Part shown: piece after piece, positions 22,021 to 33,958 of the stretch
How the letters are laid out: every line of letters starts with the position of its first letter
Numbering within the stretch: the first letter of the stretch is position 1
Source: Sialis fuliginosa
Taxonomy: Eukaryota; Arthropoda; Insecta; Megaloptera; Sialidae
Assembly: GCA_961205875.1 (NCBI GenBank)
Contig: OY540819.1
Location: 2,296,501 to 2,360,500, forward strand
Reading direction: 5' to 3'
Length of the DNA stretch: 64,000 nucleotides
Program-made: the position numbers and the translations under genes
The notes under the pieces: generated by a model
Databases searched by the model: none
The model's input: only the letters and a program-made list of their open reading frames with translations
What the model was told of the DNA's origin: nothing

Positions 22021-23700
22021 TAGTTTGGCTTCACCTTAAAATACACACCCCATAAACTTTTTTAAATGTATTAATTAATAAAGTTGTCAACTTTATCAAT
22101 TTTAGTAATAATAGTGATTATGTAAGTACATTAATATGAAACATAATAAATAAATGACATAACCCCACAAAAACGTCACAAAGGAATAAATAAATACAAA
22201 AACTGAAAAAAGTATTTCACAAATAATAAATAATACCCTGGCGGATTCGTGGTCACTGTAAAATCATCGTCAAACGACGGTCAAATCACCGTAAATTTAC
22301 GGTACCGACAAATGAACGACTTTTGACTGTCAAACAAGCGTCGTTTGATGGTGAACGACAAGTGCCGTTGTGAAAATTTTCGACAATAACCGTATCGATG
22401 ATGTTATGTGTGTGCATTGTATTTCAGCTGACTAGTTACCGTAAATTAATAGGTAAATGACATTCCTTTAACAGTCATTGAGAAGTATAGGAATTGTCAA
22501 AAACCGATATCTTGGCGGTTCATTTACAGTAATAAGTGAGTCGAATACTCGTCGATGGAGCGTATAGTGTCGGTAAGTGAGAAATTTTTCGTTAGTGAAC
22601 TGTTGATCAGATACCGGTCAGATTTTTAAAATTCATATTTTCATATTTGTCACCTTTTTTTTACATGGGATTCGCCTTTATTGTGTAGAGACGCATGCGC
22701 AATAACTATGTAACTAGCTGCTGTTGTGGCCCAGCTGCTAAGTTTCATTGATGATCGGTGAGATATTACGAAGTGCATACGCCAAGAGACACTGGTTTTA
22801 AGGTTATATAAATAAGCATTTTAATATTTAACCAAAAAATAGTCGAAAAATGTTAAAGAATGTTATTTAATAATGTGATTGTTAACTGAACTATTTTATA
22901 ATGTTATTATGATGAAATATAATAAAACTTTTAGCAATGTTTGTTTTAATCGTGAAAGTGTTTGTAATTAATAATCCTCAGTTGTTACTGTGACTTTGAC
23001 TATTGAATAATTTTATTGCCTTATAATTATTGTAATTGATAAGTATCGTAATATTTAAAATTTTTAATCAATCTTAACAATAATGGCACTGGTATTTCTA
23101 AAATATTCTTTTGATAAGAATTTCAATGTAATGTAAATTCTTTATAAATTCGTTTTGGTTTAGTATTCGTAATAGTTATAAATTACGTAATTTCTGAATG
23201 CGAGTGAGATAATTTTTGTTTTTAATTAGTAATATATTTGCAATAATTCCACACGTTTGAACTGGTAATTATTCGTAAGCGAATGTAATTTTTACATCAT
23301 ATTGCCTGTAATTTGAGAATGAATCTACCGTAAATTGAGCGTATAATGTCGGTCAAAATGCAGTGCATTTACTCGCAGGTGTTTGTACTTTTGATATCCA
23401 CAGTCGGTAAGTCGATTGTAATGACATTGGTGATTGACGCTCACACTTTCGTCATTCAGCGATGTATAGTAAATGATTACATGGTGTTGTTACCGTAAAT
23501 ATTCGAAAAATGTATGGTGAAAAATTTTCACAACCGCACCCGGAAACGATCGTCAAATCACTCCATGCAGTCAAATCTTCAACGGCAAAACTCCCAATAG
23601 TTTGACGTCAAAAAACCATATTTTTATTGTGCTGCCAAAACCGCTAAGGTACTTACATTTTTCATAATACGTTAATCGTATAGTTATTTTTAATTAAAAA
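22021..23700. other. intergenic stretch of unknown nature
   Basis: No gene is seen. From about 22240 to 23640 the composition changes: CG-containing words recur, including ACCGTAAATT (several times), GTCGGTAAGT, and a GAGCGTATA(A/G)TGTCGGT word at about 22556 and 23336. It may be an old repeat with regularly placed sites. No inverted ends or coding frame were found. Confidence 0.4.
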
Positions 23701-24395
23701 TATTCAATTTTAACAAACAAAACTGTCAGTTGATATATTCATTATATAAATAAATATGCTCCACATTTTTTAATGGAAACTTACCTGATTTTCTCTTGAT
23801 TAAAAAGTAATGCATACAAAATATATACTTACGACGGTTACAGCTGTTATTGCAATTTGTATTGAGCATTTCCAGTAGTTTTTTAAAATAAACAGGGCGT
23901 ACGTATGTCACCGATTTTGCTCCCAATTTTTTTTCTTAAAGTACATATCAAAAAAACTCGTTTCCCAAAATCTTTTCCCCCCGCCCCCTTTTTTGTTCGA
24001 ATAACGATTTTTTTAAGTTTTGAAATCGAGTAAAATTAGATTTATTTCGATTCTACCTTTTTTTCAAAATGTCCCTTATTATGCATGTCATAGGGCTCGT
24101 TTTCTTCGTTTTTTATTGAACTTTCATTTGAAATCGGTTTCAGAGCCGAATATTCAATTTTGGCCGAATACGGTACCAAAATATTAAGTTTGATTTTTTG
24201 TAAAAATAGTCGATTTTGAAATTGCCGCCAAACATTTTGGTTTTAACCAAAATATTTCCGGTATAGGTAATTTTATTCTATTTTTTATGTAGTATTTCCT
24301 TGATTTAGCACCCTGTTACTTTTTTCCTCTTCCCAAAACTCAAATTACCATTTCGCGGAAAACGTTTTGAATCGATTAAGTTCATAAAAGCAAAT
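23701..24395. other. AT-rich spacer, no gene seen
   Basis: Low-complexity AT-rich sequence includes runs such as CCCCCCGCCCCC near 23980. No coding frame or paired ends could be supported. Confidence 0.35.
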
Positions 24396-24528
24396 TTGAA
24401 GAAGGAACTGAAGGCTATACCAAAATTGGCGTTTGTTAAGTTTATGGAATTGAATTAAACGTTGGCAAATGTATATTGCATCAGGCAGGGACTATTTTGA
24501 AGGAGGCAAAATAAATTTTAATGACTAA
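24396..24528 (+). pseudogene. mariner-type transposase C-terminus, second relic
   Basis: It decodes as a KKELKAIPK-like stretch, then IKRWQMYIASGRDYFEGG and KINFND before the stop, with a TGA where the family has Trp (WIKRW) and a frame change just before it. It is more complete at the end than its sister at 795-934. The shared downstream flank ends near 24650. Confidence 0.65.
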
Positions 24529-24936
24529 ATAAAAAACATATGTTTTTCAAATCAAATTATATTAGCCACTTACATTGTTTCTACATTAATGGTCGTAAAA
24601 CAGTTTATAATTTAAATTATGTTCCGTTAATTATTAAATTTGTATTTGAATTTTTATTTAAAATGATGTAACTATATTAGCTCCGCCCTAGAAAAAAGAT
24701 AACCGACGATGTTTGTCTTAATACAGATTACTTCTGAAGCCCATAGTACATGGAGAATTAAACTTTGGTAAATACTGCACTAGACCTTCAAAGATCTTAG
24801 TAAATGATAAATAATAAAATCGATTTAGGTCTGTATAAATTGTAAACACAGTATTAAAGAACGTTAATTATATGTGAGTTTATATCATATCACCTTTCAA
24901 TTTACAACTGTATTCACTCTGGTCATATTTAAAATG

Positions 24937-27565
24937 TCAATTAAAGGAATGTGTTAATTTATGTCTATTTAAACATCTTTTTTCTCTACAACTGTATTCA
25001 CATTGGTCGCATTTGAACGGTCGTTCATTAGTATGTGTTAATTTATGTCTATTTAAATGACCTTTTTGTTTACTACTGTATTCACACTGGTCGCATTTAA
25101 AAGGTTGATTATTAGAATGTTTTAATTTATGTTTATTTAAACTTCTTTTTTCTCTACAAATGTATTCACATTGGTCGCATTTGAACGGTCGTTCATTAGT
25201 ATGTGTTAATTTATGTCTATTTAAATGACCTTTTTGTTTACTACTGTATTCACACTGGTCGCATTTAAAAGGTTGATTAATGGAATGTGTTAATTTATGT
25301 TTATTTAAACTTCTTTTTTCACTACAACTGTATTTACATTGGTCGCATTTGAACGGTCGTTTATTAGAATGTATTAATTGATGCCTATTCAAATTCTCTT
25401 TAAGTGTACTACTGTATTCACATTGGTCGCATTTAAAAGGTCGTTTATTAAAATGTGTTAATTTATGTCTATTCAAATGACCTTTAATTTTACTCCTAAA
25501 TTCACACTGGTCGCATTTAAATTGTCGTTTATTAGAATGTGTTATTTCATGTGTTTTTAAATAACTTTTTACTATACAACTGTAGTCACATTGGTCGCAT
25601 TTAAAGGGACGAATATTAGAATGTTTTAATTTATGAATATACAAAGCATGATTTTGTGTACTACTATATTCACATTGGTCGCATTTAAAAGGACGAATAT
25701 TAGCATGTTTTAATTTATGTCTATTCAAATTCTCTTTCTGTGTACTACTGTATTCACACTGGTCGCATTTAAATGGTCGCTCATTAGAATGTATTATTTT
25801 ATGTAACCTCAAAGCATCTTTACTCTTACATGTATATTCACAATGGTCGCATTGAAAAGGTCGCTCATTAGAATGTGTTAATTTATGTAGTTTCAAACTA
25901 CCTTTTCTTTTACACCTATATTCACACTGGTCGCATTTAAAAGGTGGGTCATTAGAATGTTTTAATTTATGTATTTTTAAACTACATTTTCTTTTACACC
26001 TATATTCACAACGGTCGCATTTAAAAGGTCGTTTATTAGAATGTGTTAATTTATGTCTATTTAAAGCATTTTTCTTTTTAGAACTATATTCACACTGATC
26101 GCATTTAAAAAGTCCTTTATCAGAATGTGTTAATCCTGACTTAAAATTATTTGTTTCATATTTACCATCAGTTTTATTGTCATTACTTGAATATGTATCA
26201 CTGTATTGTTTTTCTTCGCTGAGATCTTGATTTTCGGTGTCTGTCAGATTTTCTTCTTTAACTTCCAAGTCACTCTTAAAAAAGACAATTATAACAATGT
26301 TGATTATCTGATAATACTATTAGTTAGGTTAGGAATTAACGCACATGCATACAGGGTGGCCCAACGAAAACGAAACGGCCGCGCTTTTGGTCAATTAAAA
26401 TAACATTTTGAAAAAACGCTCGAACACGTCGATTTTGCTTTCAAGGGGGGGACATCTTTTACAGATGTTTGGTACATTAAATAAATTGTTTATCATGTAC
26501 TATCGTTTGTACCTTTTGTGTGTTCGTTTGTACCAACAAGGATTATTTTTTAATTCTAAGGGCTCGAAGGGAAAAACAAAAACAATATCGAAGACTATGT
26601 AATTTTCGGAAATTTTTGTTTTGTTTTTCCCTTCGAGTACTTACAGTTAAAAAATAATCCTTGGTGGTACAAACCAACACGCATTGCACATTGTAAACAT
26701 TTTATTAAACAATCCAAATTAGAAATACCCACTTTGGAACTTTTTGGATGTCGCCCTTATTTATAATTTTTATTATTTAGCCCTTTGTTGTAAAAACAAT
26801 AATATTTGCGGTACAAACAATTTTTAATATCATAATGTTGGTTGCTATCCTTTTTAAAAAAAATATATAACTCTTAACCCTTTGAGGTGCAAACGAAAAT
26901 TTTTGCGGTACAAACTAATATATTAAAAAAATATATATTTCCAAAGTCAGTTGCCAAGTTCACATACCCCCCCTCCCCCCTACCCACTATGTTTAATGTT
27001 CAATTGAAACATTGAAAATATTCGTCTTGTTCAATTATTCTCATTACAAGTATTTAGTAAATTTATCTGGTATGAATCTATTTACATAATAATAAATAAG
27101 ATTTAGGGTCGATCCACACTATCGTCCCAGTCCCGGTCCGATCTCGCTCCAGTCAAATATTCAGTATAGTAAATACTGTATCGGAGCGTGATTGGACGGA
27201 TATCTGAGCGATAACTATAGTGTGAATGATTTCATTGTTTATTGTATATTTATATTTGATTGGACCGAGATAGTCTGGATCGACCCTTAATATGATTGTT
27301 TTGAAGCCACTGTTTATTTTACTTTTACATTTACGCTTGCGCATCATATGTCAAACAGTAAGATTAAATTCAAACCAACACATAACCTATTTTTAACTAT
27401 AAAATTATGTAGGTATTATTCTAATCACTCAATATTAACAATATCTTTCATTACCTGGTGTTCTTGCTTATAATAACTTGGAAATTCATCATAAATTTCA
27501 ATATCTTGCAGAAGATCGGTTTCATCGATTTCTTCTTTTATATCTTCTTGTTTCACGTGAAACAT
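24937..27565 (-). CDS. C2H2 zinc-finger protein B, 14 fingers
   Basis: This is the paralogue of gene A with the same structure. Exon 1 (27565-27455) has the same 37 codons apart from possible silent changes. The intron is 1.18 kb and exon 2 (26274-24937) is in phase 0, for 482 residues. After an acidic linker there are 14 fingers of the 28-residue period. Several differ from A at the -1 to +6 DNA-contact positions (for example STQKENLNRH versus SKQKGHLNRH), so specificity may differ. The stop is the same TGA context as in A. The in-frame remainder of a fifteenth finger has lost two Cys (now Tyr and Ser), as expected for sequence no longer translated. The splice acceptor is AAG instead of CAG. 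Both genes appear intact. Confidence 0.88.
26470..26965. repeat. GTACAAAC-motif dispersed repeat in intron B
   Basis: The word GGTACAAAC and its complement recur at least six times, in both orientations, across ~450 bp. The arrangement and most intervening sequence match 63545-64000 (for example AATCCAAATTAGAAATA and CTTTGGAACTTTTTGGATG). A palindromic core lies around 26550-26680 (CTCGAAGGGAAAAACAAAA and its inverse). It is absent from intron A except for a short core near 20700-20760. Confidence 0.7.
27106..27286. mobile_element. 181-bp MITE, TTA-flanked
   Basis: The ends GGGTCGATCCACACTATC and GATAGTCTGGATCGACCC are inverted with few mismatches and flanked by TTA (27103-27105 and 27287-27289). 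The 3-bp TTA duplication and the GGG start fit PIF/Harbinger-type MITEs. It is shared with copy A, so it predates the segmental duplication. Confidence 0.7.
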
Positions 27566-27734
27566 TTTTACAAACTTATTGTTAGGTCCAATTTTACAAT
27601 ATACATAAAATAAATAATAGATTTACTGAGAACTATCAGGAAGTATTAAAGAGTAAACACACAATCACTAGAATACAACAACGGACATTTGTTGTCAATC
27701 GCTTAGCGGATATTCAATGGCGGACATCTACTTT

Positions 27735-28259
27735 CAAGGTTAGTAAATGACAAGGTTGCCTCATAACTTTTTGACCAATCAGCGGCTGCGTGCGATGACG
27801 TCACCCTGAGGAACCTTCAAACGTTGTTTCATATATTAAGTTGTTTTCAAATTATTTCGAATTTTTGGATATTTGTATTTAAAAAAAGTAAATATTATTG
27901 TTTATTACAGAAGCACAAATTATTACATATAATATTTCTTCATAAAAATTTAAAAATGATGTCAGAAATCAATGCTTAAAAAAATACATTTGTTGGTTAC
28001 AAATAAAAAACACTTGTTTAAAACTATAATTTATAATAATAAAATAATAAAAATTTAGATTTAAAACTCAGTACACTATCAATATCAAATGAAAATATTT
28101 AAAAACAATTTACAATAAATCAGCTTAACTAAAATAAAGAGTAAATATAGTTTGACAGCTATTTATAATGTCAAAGAGTTCCTCACGATGACGCAATCTC
28201 CCGTCTCATGCCACGCCCCGCACAGAGTTATGAGGCAACCTTGTCATTTAATAACCTTG
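27735..28259. mobile_element. Mutator-type MITE, copy 1
   Basis: The ends CAAGGTTAGTAAATGACAAG and its near-complement are flanked by identical 9-bp duplications, ATCTACTTT (27726-27734 and 28260-28268). Copy A has the single-copy target at 21947-21960. A 9-bp TSD is the mark of Mutator-like elements. A second insertion in the opposite orientation is at 48317-48824. Confidence 0.9.
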
Positions 28260-28601
28260 ATCTACTTTACTTATACATACCAGTGTTTCTCAACAGTTGA
28301 TTGAATATGAAAGTTTAAGGGGGGGGTAAGGTCAAATCATACAAAAAAAGCCATGTTTTCGTGATTTTTTTTCTGACGACACAGTTAAAATTTCTTTACT
28401 CAACCAATGGTACATTGAAGTATGACATTCGAAGAATGTTTCATCAAATTTGTACAAAGAAATATTAAAAAATACGGCAATGGCAGCAATTGTTCGGACG
28501 TGTCTCGAAAAAAAGGTGAATTGCGGTGCCCCTCATAACTTGGTGCTGGATCATCTGAAATCAAAAAATCAAAGTTCATTCGTTAGATAATAGTTTTCCC
28601 C

Positions 28602-28757
28602 AGGTAACGCTGTCGAGTTTTTTTTTTTTTTTTAATTTTTTTCATTTTTTTGAACACTTTGAAGTGAAAAACACAATTTTGTGGGAAAAAATCGGCTAAT
28701 TTGTTATTGCGAAATCAAAATTATGAACAAAAAAAAAAAAACTCGACAGCGTTACCT
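28602..28757. other. internal hairpin of the Kolobok-like element
   Basis: AGGTAACGCTGTCGAGTTTT at 28602 is paired by its complement ending at 28757, with a ~110-bp AT-rich loop. It lies 3' of the transposase stop. It could be a transposition-site or transcript 3' structure; this is inference. Confidence 0.6.
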
Positions 28758-28822
28758 CGTAAATGATGTACAGAAATAGTGTTTAAAATTTCAAAAGGAT
28801 CGGTGCAGTAGTTTTGGAGTTA

Positions 28823-30615
28823 TCAGGGGCACCGACTTTGAAAACGTGAGTTGTGGGAAAAACGCTTTAAAGTTTTAAACACAAAAAAATCCAGCTCCTG
28901 CCTACGACGAACCCTGCCTTCTTTGGTTTGTCGTCCAGCTTCCTGCTCTGCTCGGCTTATGCGTGTGGAGTCAGTGGATCGCGCCCAGTCATGAGCGCTT
29001 GATCCAGTACTGATTTCCATGTCTTGCATGAAGGTGAGTAAAGCAAATGAACCTTCATTGAAGACACTGGCTGCCACATAAGCTGCAATTTCAACGACGA
29101 CAGAGGTTCCACTCAAGTGCTTCGGTGAGATTTTCCAAATAAGTTGGTTCAAACTCTCATTGTTGTTCTGCGTGAAGCCTCCGACACATCGCTCCAGGAG
29201 GGCATCTTTGCTCAGATCTTCGTAGATAGGCTTGATTGCATCCAAAACATCCTCGGGAAGAGCACAATACGTGTGTTTGAACGAATCCAATGCATTAGCA
29301 GCTGCAGCTTTTTGCCATTCGCACCAGGAGTCCGCGCCGCTCGGGCATTTTTCGTGCTGTGGATTCTCGTCCGTCGAACTGTAGTGAAAGAACGTTGCCC
29401 AGATAGCGTTCTTCATATTTTTTACGGAATCAGAGTGACGTCTGATAGCCAGTCCGTAGTATACCGTCAATTTATCGATAATTTTGGCCGTAAGCTTCCC
29501 TTTACCAGACAGACTCTTTCTTTTGATTTTCTTTCCAGCCTTAGTTTCGGTATCTACAACGGTCTTTTTGACTATTTCACGTAGACGAGTGCCCATTCTT
29601 TTTTGAACAAGTCCTACACATTTTTTTTTTGTTATTAAAAAATCATCACCATAAGGTTTAGAATTCACTAACCCGGAGTAAGCTTTGGAGTCACCGTCGC
29701 CGATATAGTTGCGATATCGTACACCATTCTTTACCGAGCGTTGAAACATTGTTTTTATGGCTTCGACCTCCATATTTCCAGCTGCACCAGTATGATTTGC
29801 CCGACAGTTTCCAGTATCTACATGAGCTTCATGCCATTCTTCGTATTCGGCAGAGTTTAATTTGTGTTCCCAAATTTTACATTCGTGGCAGTATGAACTT
29901 TTGACGAGAATGTCAAGAACTTTACCAGTAAAGTGACCGATTAGCGAGGTGACGCCGAATAAAGATGAGTAGCCTCTTTTTTTCCATGTTCCGTCGCCTG
30001 ATACACTGAGTTCGTCGGCATCTTCAGTTTTTTTTTCTTCGGCTGTTGCTGCTCTTTCTTCTTTTGTAGCAGATGAAAAAAATCGATTCGCTACTTCTCT
30101 TATAGTCGAGCACATTTTCTTCAGGTAATTATTGTAAGTCGGTCTTGATAAAAATGAACTGGACAAATCCATCAAGCCGCAGAACTTTTCACAGCCAACT
30201 AATCCAAGGCCTAATATCCTCATCACGAAGGCAAACCGATAATTCACTTCGTAAATACCAGAGTTTATTCGTGCACTAGACGGAACGTTTGTAATTTGTT
30301 TACAACTTTCGCACGACACTTTGATGTGAAATCCAAGACCTTCTTTCTTAGTCGAATCAAAATTTACTTTTCCATCACACTTCACACACTTCACTAGCGT
30401 AGCAATTGTTGCAAAGACCAATAAAAAATCAATTATCCTATAATGTTGTTCAAGATTCTCCCTAATTTGATCATCATCATTTTTATTTTTTTAGCTGACG
30501 CGCTTTTTGTCGTAATGTATTCGCTTTTCCGTTTGTGGGGAGGTAAAATTTTTTTGGGTCGATGTAATCTCGAACTAGCTGATTGTCTATCAGACCTTCC
30601 AATTTTTTTTGGCAT
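28823..30615 (-). pseudogene. Mutator/Kolobok-type transposase, one frameshift
   Basis: The ATG at 30615 starts MPKKIGRSDRQSASS and a basic N-terminus ending in KSASAKKIK. An A-tract near 30478-30492 then shifts the frame, and the other frame continues as QIRENLEQHYRIIDFL to a stop at 28823, about 590 residues in all. After the shift come a CxxC...CxxC zinc ribbon, the first catalytic Asp in SGDGTWKKRGYSS, the second in YIGDGDSKAYSG and a Glu in NNNESLNQLIWKISPKH. An H-x3-C...WC motif lies between the second Asp and the Glu. The Lys/Arg-rich tail after HDWARSTD is typical of this family. Only the one-base A-tract defect is visible, and it could be a sequencing error. Confidence 0.85.
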
Positions 30616-31213
30616 TTTTGTAATAATTTAACAACAAAAATGAATGAAAACGGAGCTGAAATTATGCGAAAATAAGAACACGTGGGTACGTCTGCTCGAT
30701 AGGATATTTCCTGCTGACTGAATTTTGTACGTCACACTGACAAAGTATACAAACCAGGTATAAACCCGTTTGTCCTTGCCTTGAAATTTGGATAAATAGA
30801 ACTGGGAGGTAAGGTACTACATTGATAGAGAGCGAAACATCTGCCGGGTAACAATAGCGCGCTCGGGTCGGGGCGCTCGGGTCGGTTCGGGTATAGGTAC
30901 AAAAATCCGGCAGGTATAAAAATACTCATAACTTCGTCAATTTTGCTCCAATTAACTTGAAATTTTGACACAATATTCTTCAGATATTACGGATTCAATT
31001 TCGAAAATAAAAAAAAAATAATTAAATACCTTACCCCCCCCCCCCTTAAAACTATGTAATAAAAACAAACTTGTTTGTCTAAACGTCAAAATTTATTCAA
31101 GAAAAGGTAATCGCAAGCTGTCGATTCGCATAATCATCATAAGGCTATTAATAAAGATTTAAATTTGAGAACGATGTCGTTATCTCAATAATATTCATTT
31201 AATAAATCTACTA

Positions 31214-32732
31214 TACAGGGTGGGGCAATAGTGTGTGAAAGTTCGATAGCTCATAGACCATAACAGATAAAAAAATCTTTCTAATGCAGATGTAAACTGT
31301 GGGTAAATGCGCATACATAGAAATTATTTTCAAATATACAGGGTGCTACAAAAAAGTGTGGCACGCTTAAGGTATTTTTTTTTAAGTGGAATGCCCTGAA
31401 TATTTTTGCATATTTAACACTTCTCTTGGGATGTTTATTCATATCTAAAATATTAGCCCCATCTGATGTCCGGTTTAGACGTAATAATATTTTTTTCAAA
31501 ATAATTGACTTTTACATTACTCCACTTAAAAATTCACCACTTCCGCGCCCGCAGCTTTGAAGACGAAATTAAATATGGACCTTATTGTAGGAGGTTGGTG
31601 GGTGCTTTTGTTTAAATATCTTAGAGCCACTATGTACAGGGTGTTCAAAATTAATTTTCAAATTTTGAGAACTTCAAAGTTTTTTTTCTCAACTATTTCA
31701 AATGGAACACCTATATATTTTTTAACGATGTTATGTAGAATTACATAACGAATCTTTTTTAATCGTACATCCTTATGGTTATTTGTAACCATTTTTGATT
31801 TATTGAGCAAAAAGTACAAAATTCAACAATATTTACTAAAAAAAAATAATTTTTTTTCAAATAAAATAAAACACCATGTACAGGGTGCTCATGTTGCCCT
31901 AGAAACAGCATGAATTTTTTTTTCATCTAGCAAACAGATGCTTTATTATTTTATCGAACACAAACAACCAAAATAATTTACAACCATATAAATTCACTAA
32001 TGCGCAGTGTGAAATCGAGACAGAAACATAAAATGCTGTTTTTATGGGCAATATGAACTTCCTGTACATGGTGTTTTATTTTATTTGAAACAAAAATTTA
32101 TTTTTTTAGTAAATATTGTTGAATTTTGTACTTTTTGCTCAATAAATCAAAAATAGTTACAAATAACCATAAGGATGTACAAACAAAAAATGTTCGTTAT
32201 CTAATTCTACATAACATCGTTAAAAAATATATAGGGTGTTCCATTTGAAATAACTGAGAAAAATAACTTTGAAGTTCTCAAAATTTGAAAATTAATTTTG
32301 AACACCCTGTACATAGTGGCTCTAAGATATTTATACAAAAGCACCCACCAACCTCCTACAATAAGGGCCATGTTTAATTTCGTCTTCAAAGCTGCGGGCG
32401 CGGAAGTGGTGAATTTTTAAGTGGAGTAATGTAAAAGTCAATTTTTTTGAAAAAAATCTTATTACGTCTAAACCGGACATCAGATGGGGCTAATATTTTA
32501 GATATGAATAAACATTCCAAGAGAAGTGTTAAATATGCAAAAATATTCTGGGCATTCAATTAAAAAAAAATTACCTTAAGCGTGCCACACTTTTTTGTAG
32601 CACCCTGTATATTTGAAAATAATTTCTATGTATGTGCATTTACCCACAGTTTACATCTGCATTAGAAAGATTTTTTTATCTGTTATGGTCTATGAGATAT
32701 CGAACTTCCACACACTATTGCCCCAACCTGTA
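31214..32732. mobile_element. fold-back element with spaced ACAGGGTG motifs
   Basis: Arms of ~700 bp (31214-31911 and 32029-32732) are inverted copies around a ~117-bp loop. Each arm carries the end word TACAGGGTG four times, near 31214, 31335, 31635 and 31877 in the left arm, and mirrored on the right. TA flanks both ends. The second copy of the following tandem repeat (33335-33355) reads through the target without the element. No transposase is encoded. Confidence 0.85.
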
Positions 32733-32736
32733 TATA

Positions 32737-33958
32737 ACGAAGTGCCCTGACTGACTGACTCACAATCATTTTTTTGACCATTTCCACTCATCGGAGAATA
32801 TTGAAATTTGGTATATACATTCCTTGAGGGTAAAAAATAACAACTAGTGGGTCTTTTTTTAATAAGTTTATAAATGGGGTAACAAGGGGTTCCCAATTTT
32901 TCAAAAAAAAAGTTACAATTTTTTTATTATTTTTTTTATATTCCTTGGGCGATATAATGTAAGGTTCAAATTTCAGATTTAAAAAAAAAGAAAAAAAAAG
33001 GAAAAAAAAAGTTTTGATGTAAAAAACTATCAAAACGAAAATCGATTTTAGATTTTTTTAATTTTTTTTAAATACTTTGGTTAATTGACAACCATGAACC
33101 CGTGTCTGATTTTTGAAAAAGATATGTTAAAGAGGAGAAAATAAACAAAATACGTTTACATATAATGCGCTTTAAGCATTTACTAAATTAATTGCAAATG
33201 TCGTAACTATGGATACATTATTATTTAAAAAAAAATTAAATGTCAGTGGCCATTTGAAATTTTGAAGTGAACAATAAAATATAACAAAAAAGAAATATAA
33301 AGAACATAACGAATGAAAAAATATGCACAACTCTAATCTACTATATATGTATAATGAAGTGCCCTGACTGATAATCATTTTTTTGACCATTTCCACTCAT
33401 CGGAGAACCTTGAAATTTGGTATATATATTCCTTGGGGGTAAAAAATAACAACTAGTGGGCCTTTTTTGAAAAAGTTTATAAATGGGGTGACAAGGGGCC
33501 CCCAATTTTTCAAAAAAAAAGTTAGAATTTTTTTATTATTTTTTTTATATTCCTTGGGCGATATAATGTAAGGTTCAAATTTCAGATTTAAAAAAAATGA
33601 AAAAAAAAGGAAAAAAAAAGTTTTGATGTAAAAAAGTATCAAAACGAAAACCGATATTAGATTTTTTTAATTTTTTTTAAATACTTTGGTTAATTGACAA
33701 CCATGAACCCGTGTCTGATTTTTGAAAAAGATATGTTAAAGAGGAGAAAATAAACAAAATACGTTTACATATAATGCGCTTTAAGCATTTACTAAATTAA
33801 TTGCAAATGTCGTAACTATGGATACATTATATTTTATTTATTATTTTTAAATGTCAGTGGCCATTTAAAATTTTGAATTGAATGTGTTTAATATAATATG
33901 AACAATAAAATATAACAAAAAAGAAATATAAAGAACATAACGAATGAAAAAATATGGA
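32737..33958. repeat. 609-bp tandem repeat, two units
   Basis: Unit 1 (about 32737-33345) and unit 2 (about 33346-33958) align with an offset of 609 bp. Both start GAAGTGCCCTGACTG and include a TTGAAATTTGGTATATA word, a run of poly-A/poly-T and CATTTACTAAATTAATTGC. The style is that of common insect dispersed repeats; its class is unknown. Short frames in it are shared only because the units are copies. Confidence 0.8.

Larger units (their letters stand above)
28319..31045 (-). mobile_element. Kolobok-like DNA transposon inserted at TTAA
   Basis: The 2,727-bp element has short inverted ends, G8 or G12 followed by TAAGGT, and is flanked by TTAA at 28315-28318 and 31046-31049. Copy A preserves the pre-insertion site (22000-22012) with ATAA in place of TTAA. 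TTAA targets combined with a Mutator-like DDE transposase and a purine-G start match the Kolobok superfamily, which is family knowledge. One transposase gene fills most of the element on the minus strand, with ~430 bp upstream of its ATG and ~500 bp after its stop. Confidence 0.88.
24670..31065. repeat. segmental duplication, copy B
   Basis: It is the counterpart of copy A (18430-22020), enlarged by later insertions: the GTACAAAC-family segment (26470-26965), the Mutator-type MITE (27735-28259) and the Kolobok-like transposon (28319-31045). Homology with A resumes exactly after each insertion. Confidence 0.85.

Noticed and set aside
29144-29584. 146-codon plus-strand frame
   Set aside because: It is antisense to the conserved catalytic region of the Kolobok-like transposase.
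32788-33642. 81-codon minus-strand frames repeated 609 bases apart
   Set aside because: They are copies of one poly-Phe/Lys frame in a tandem repeat rich in A and T runs; conservation reflects duplication only.
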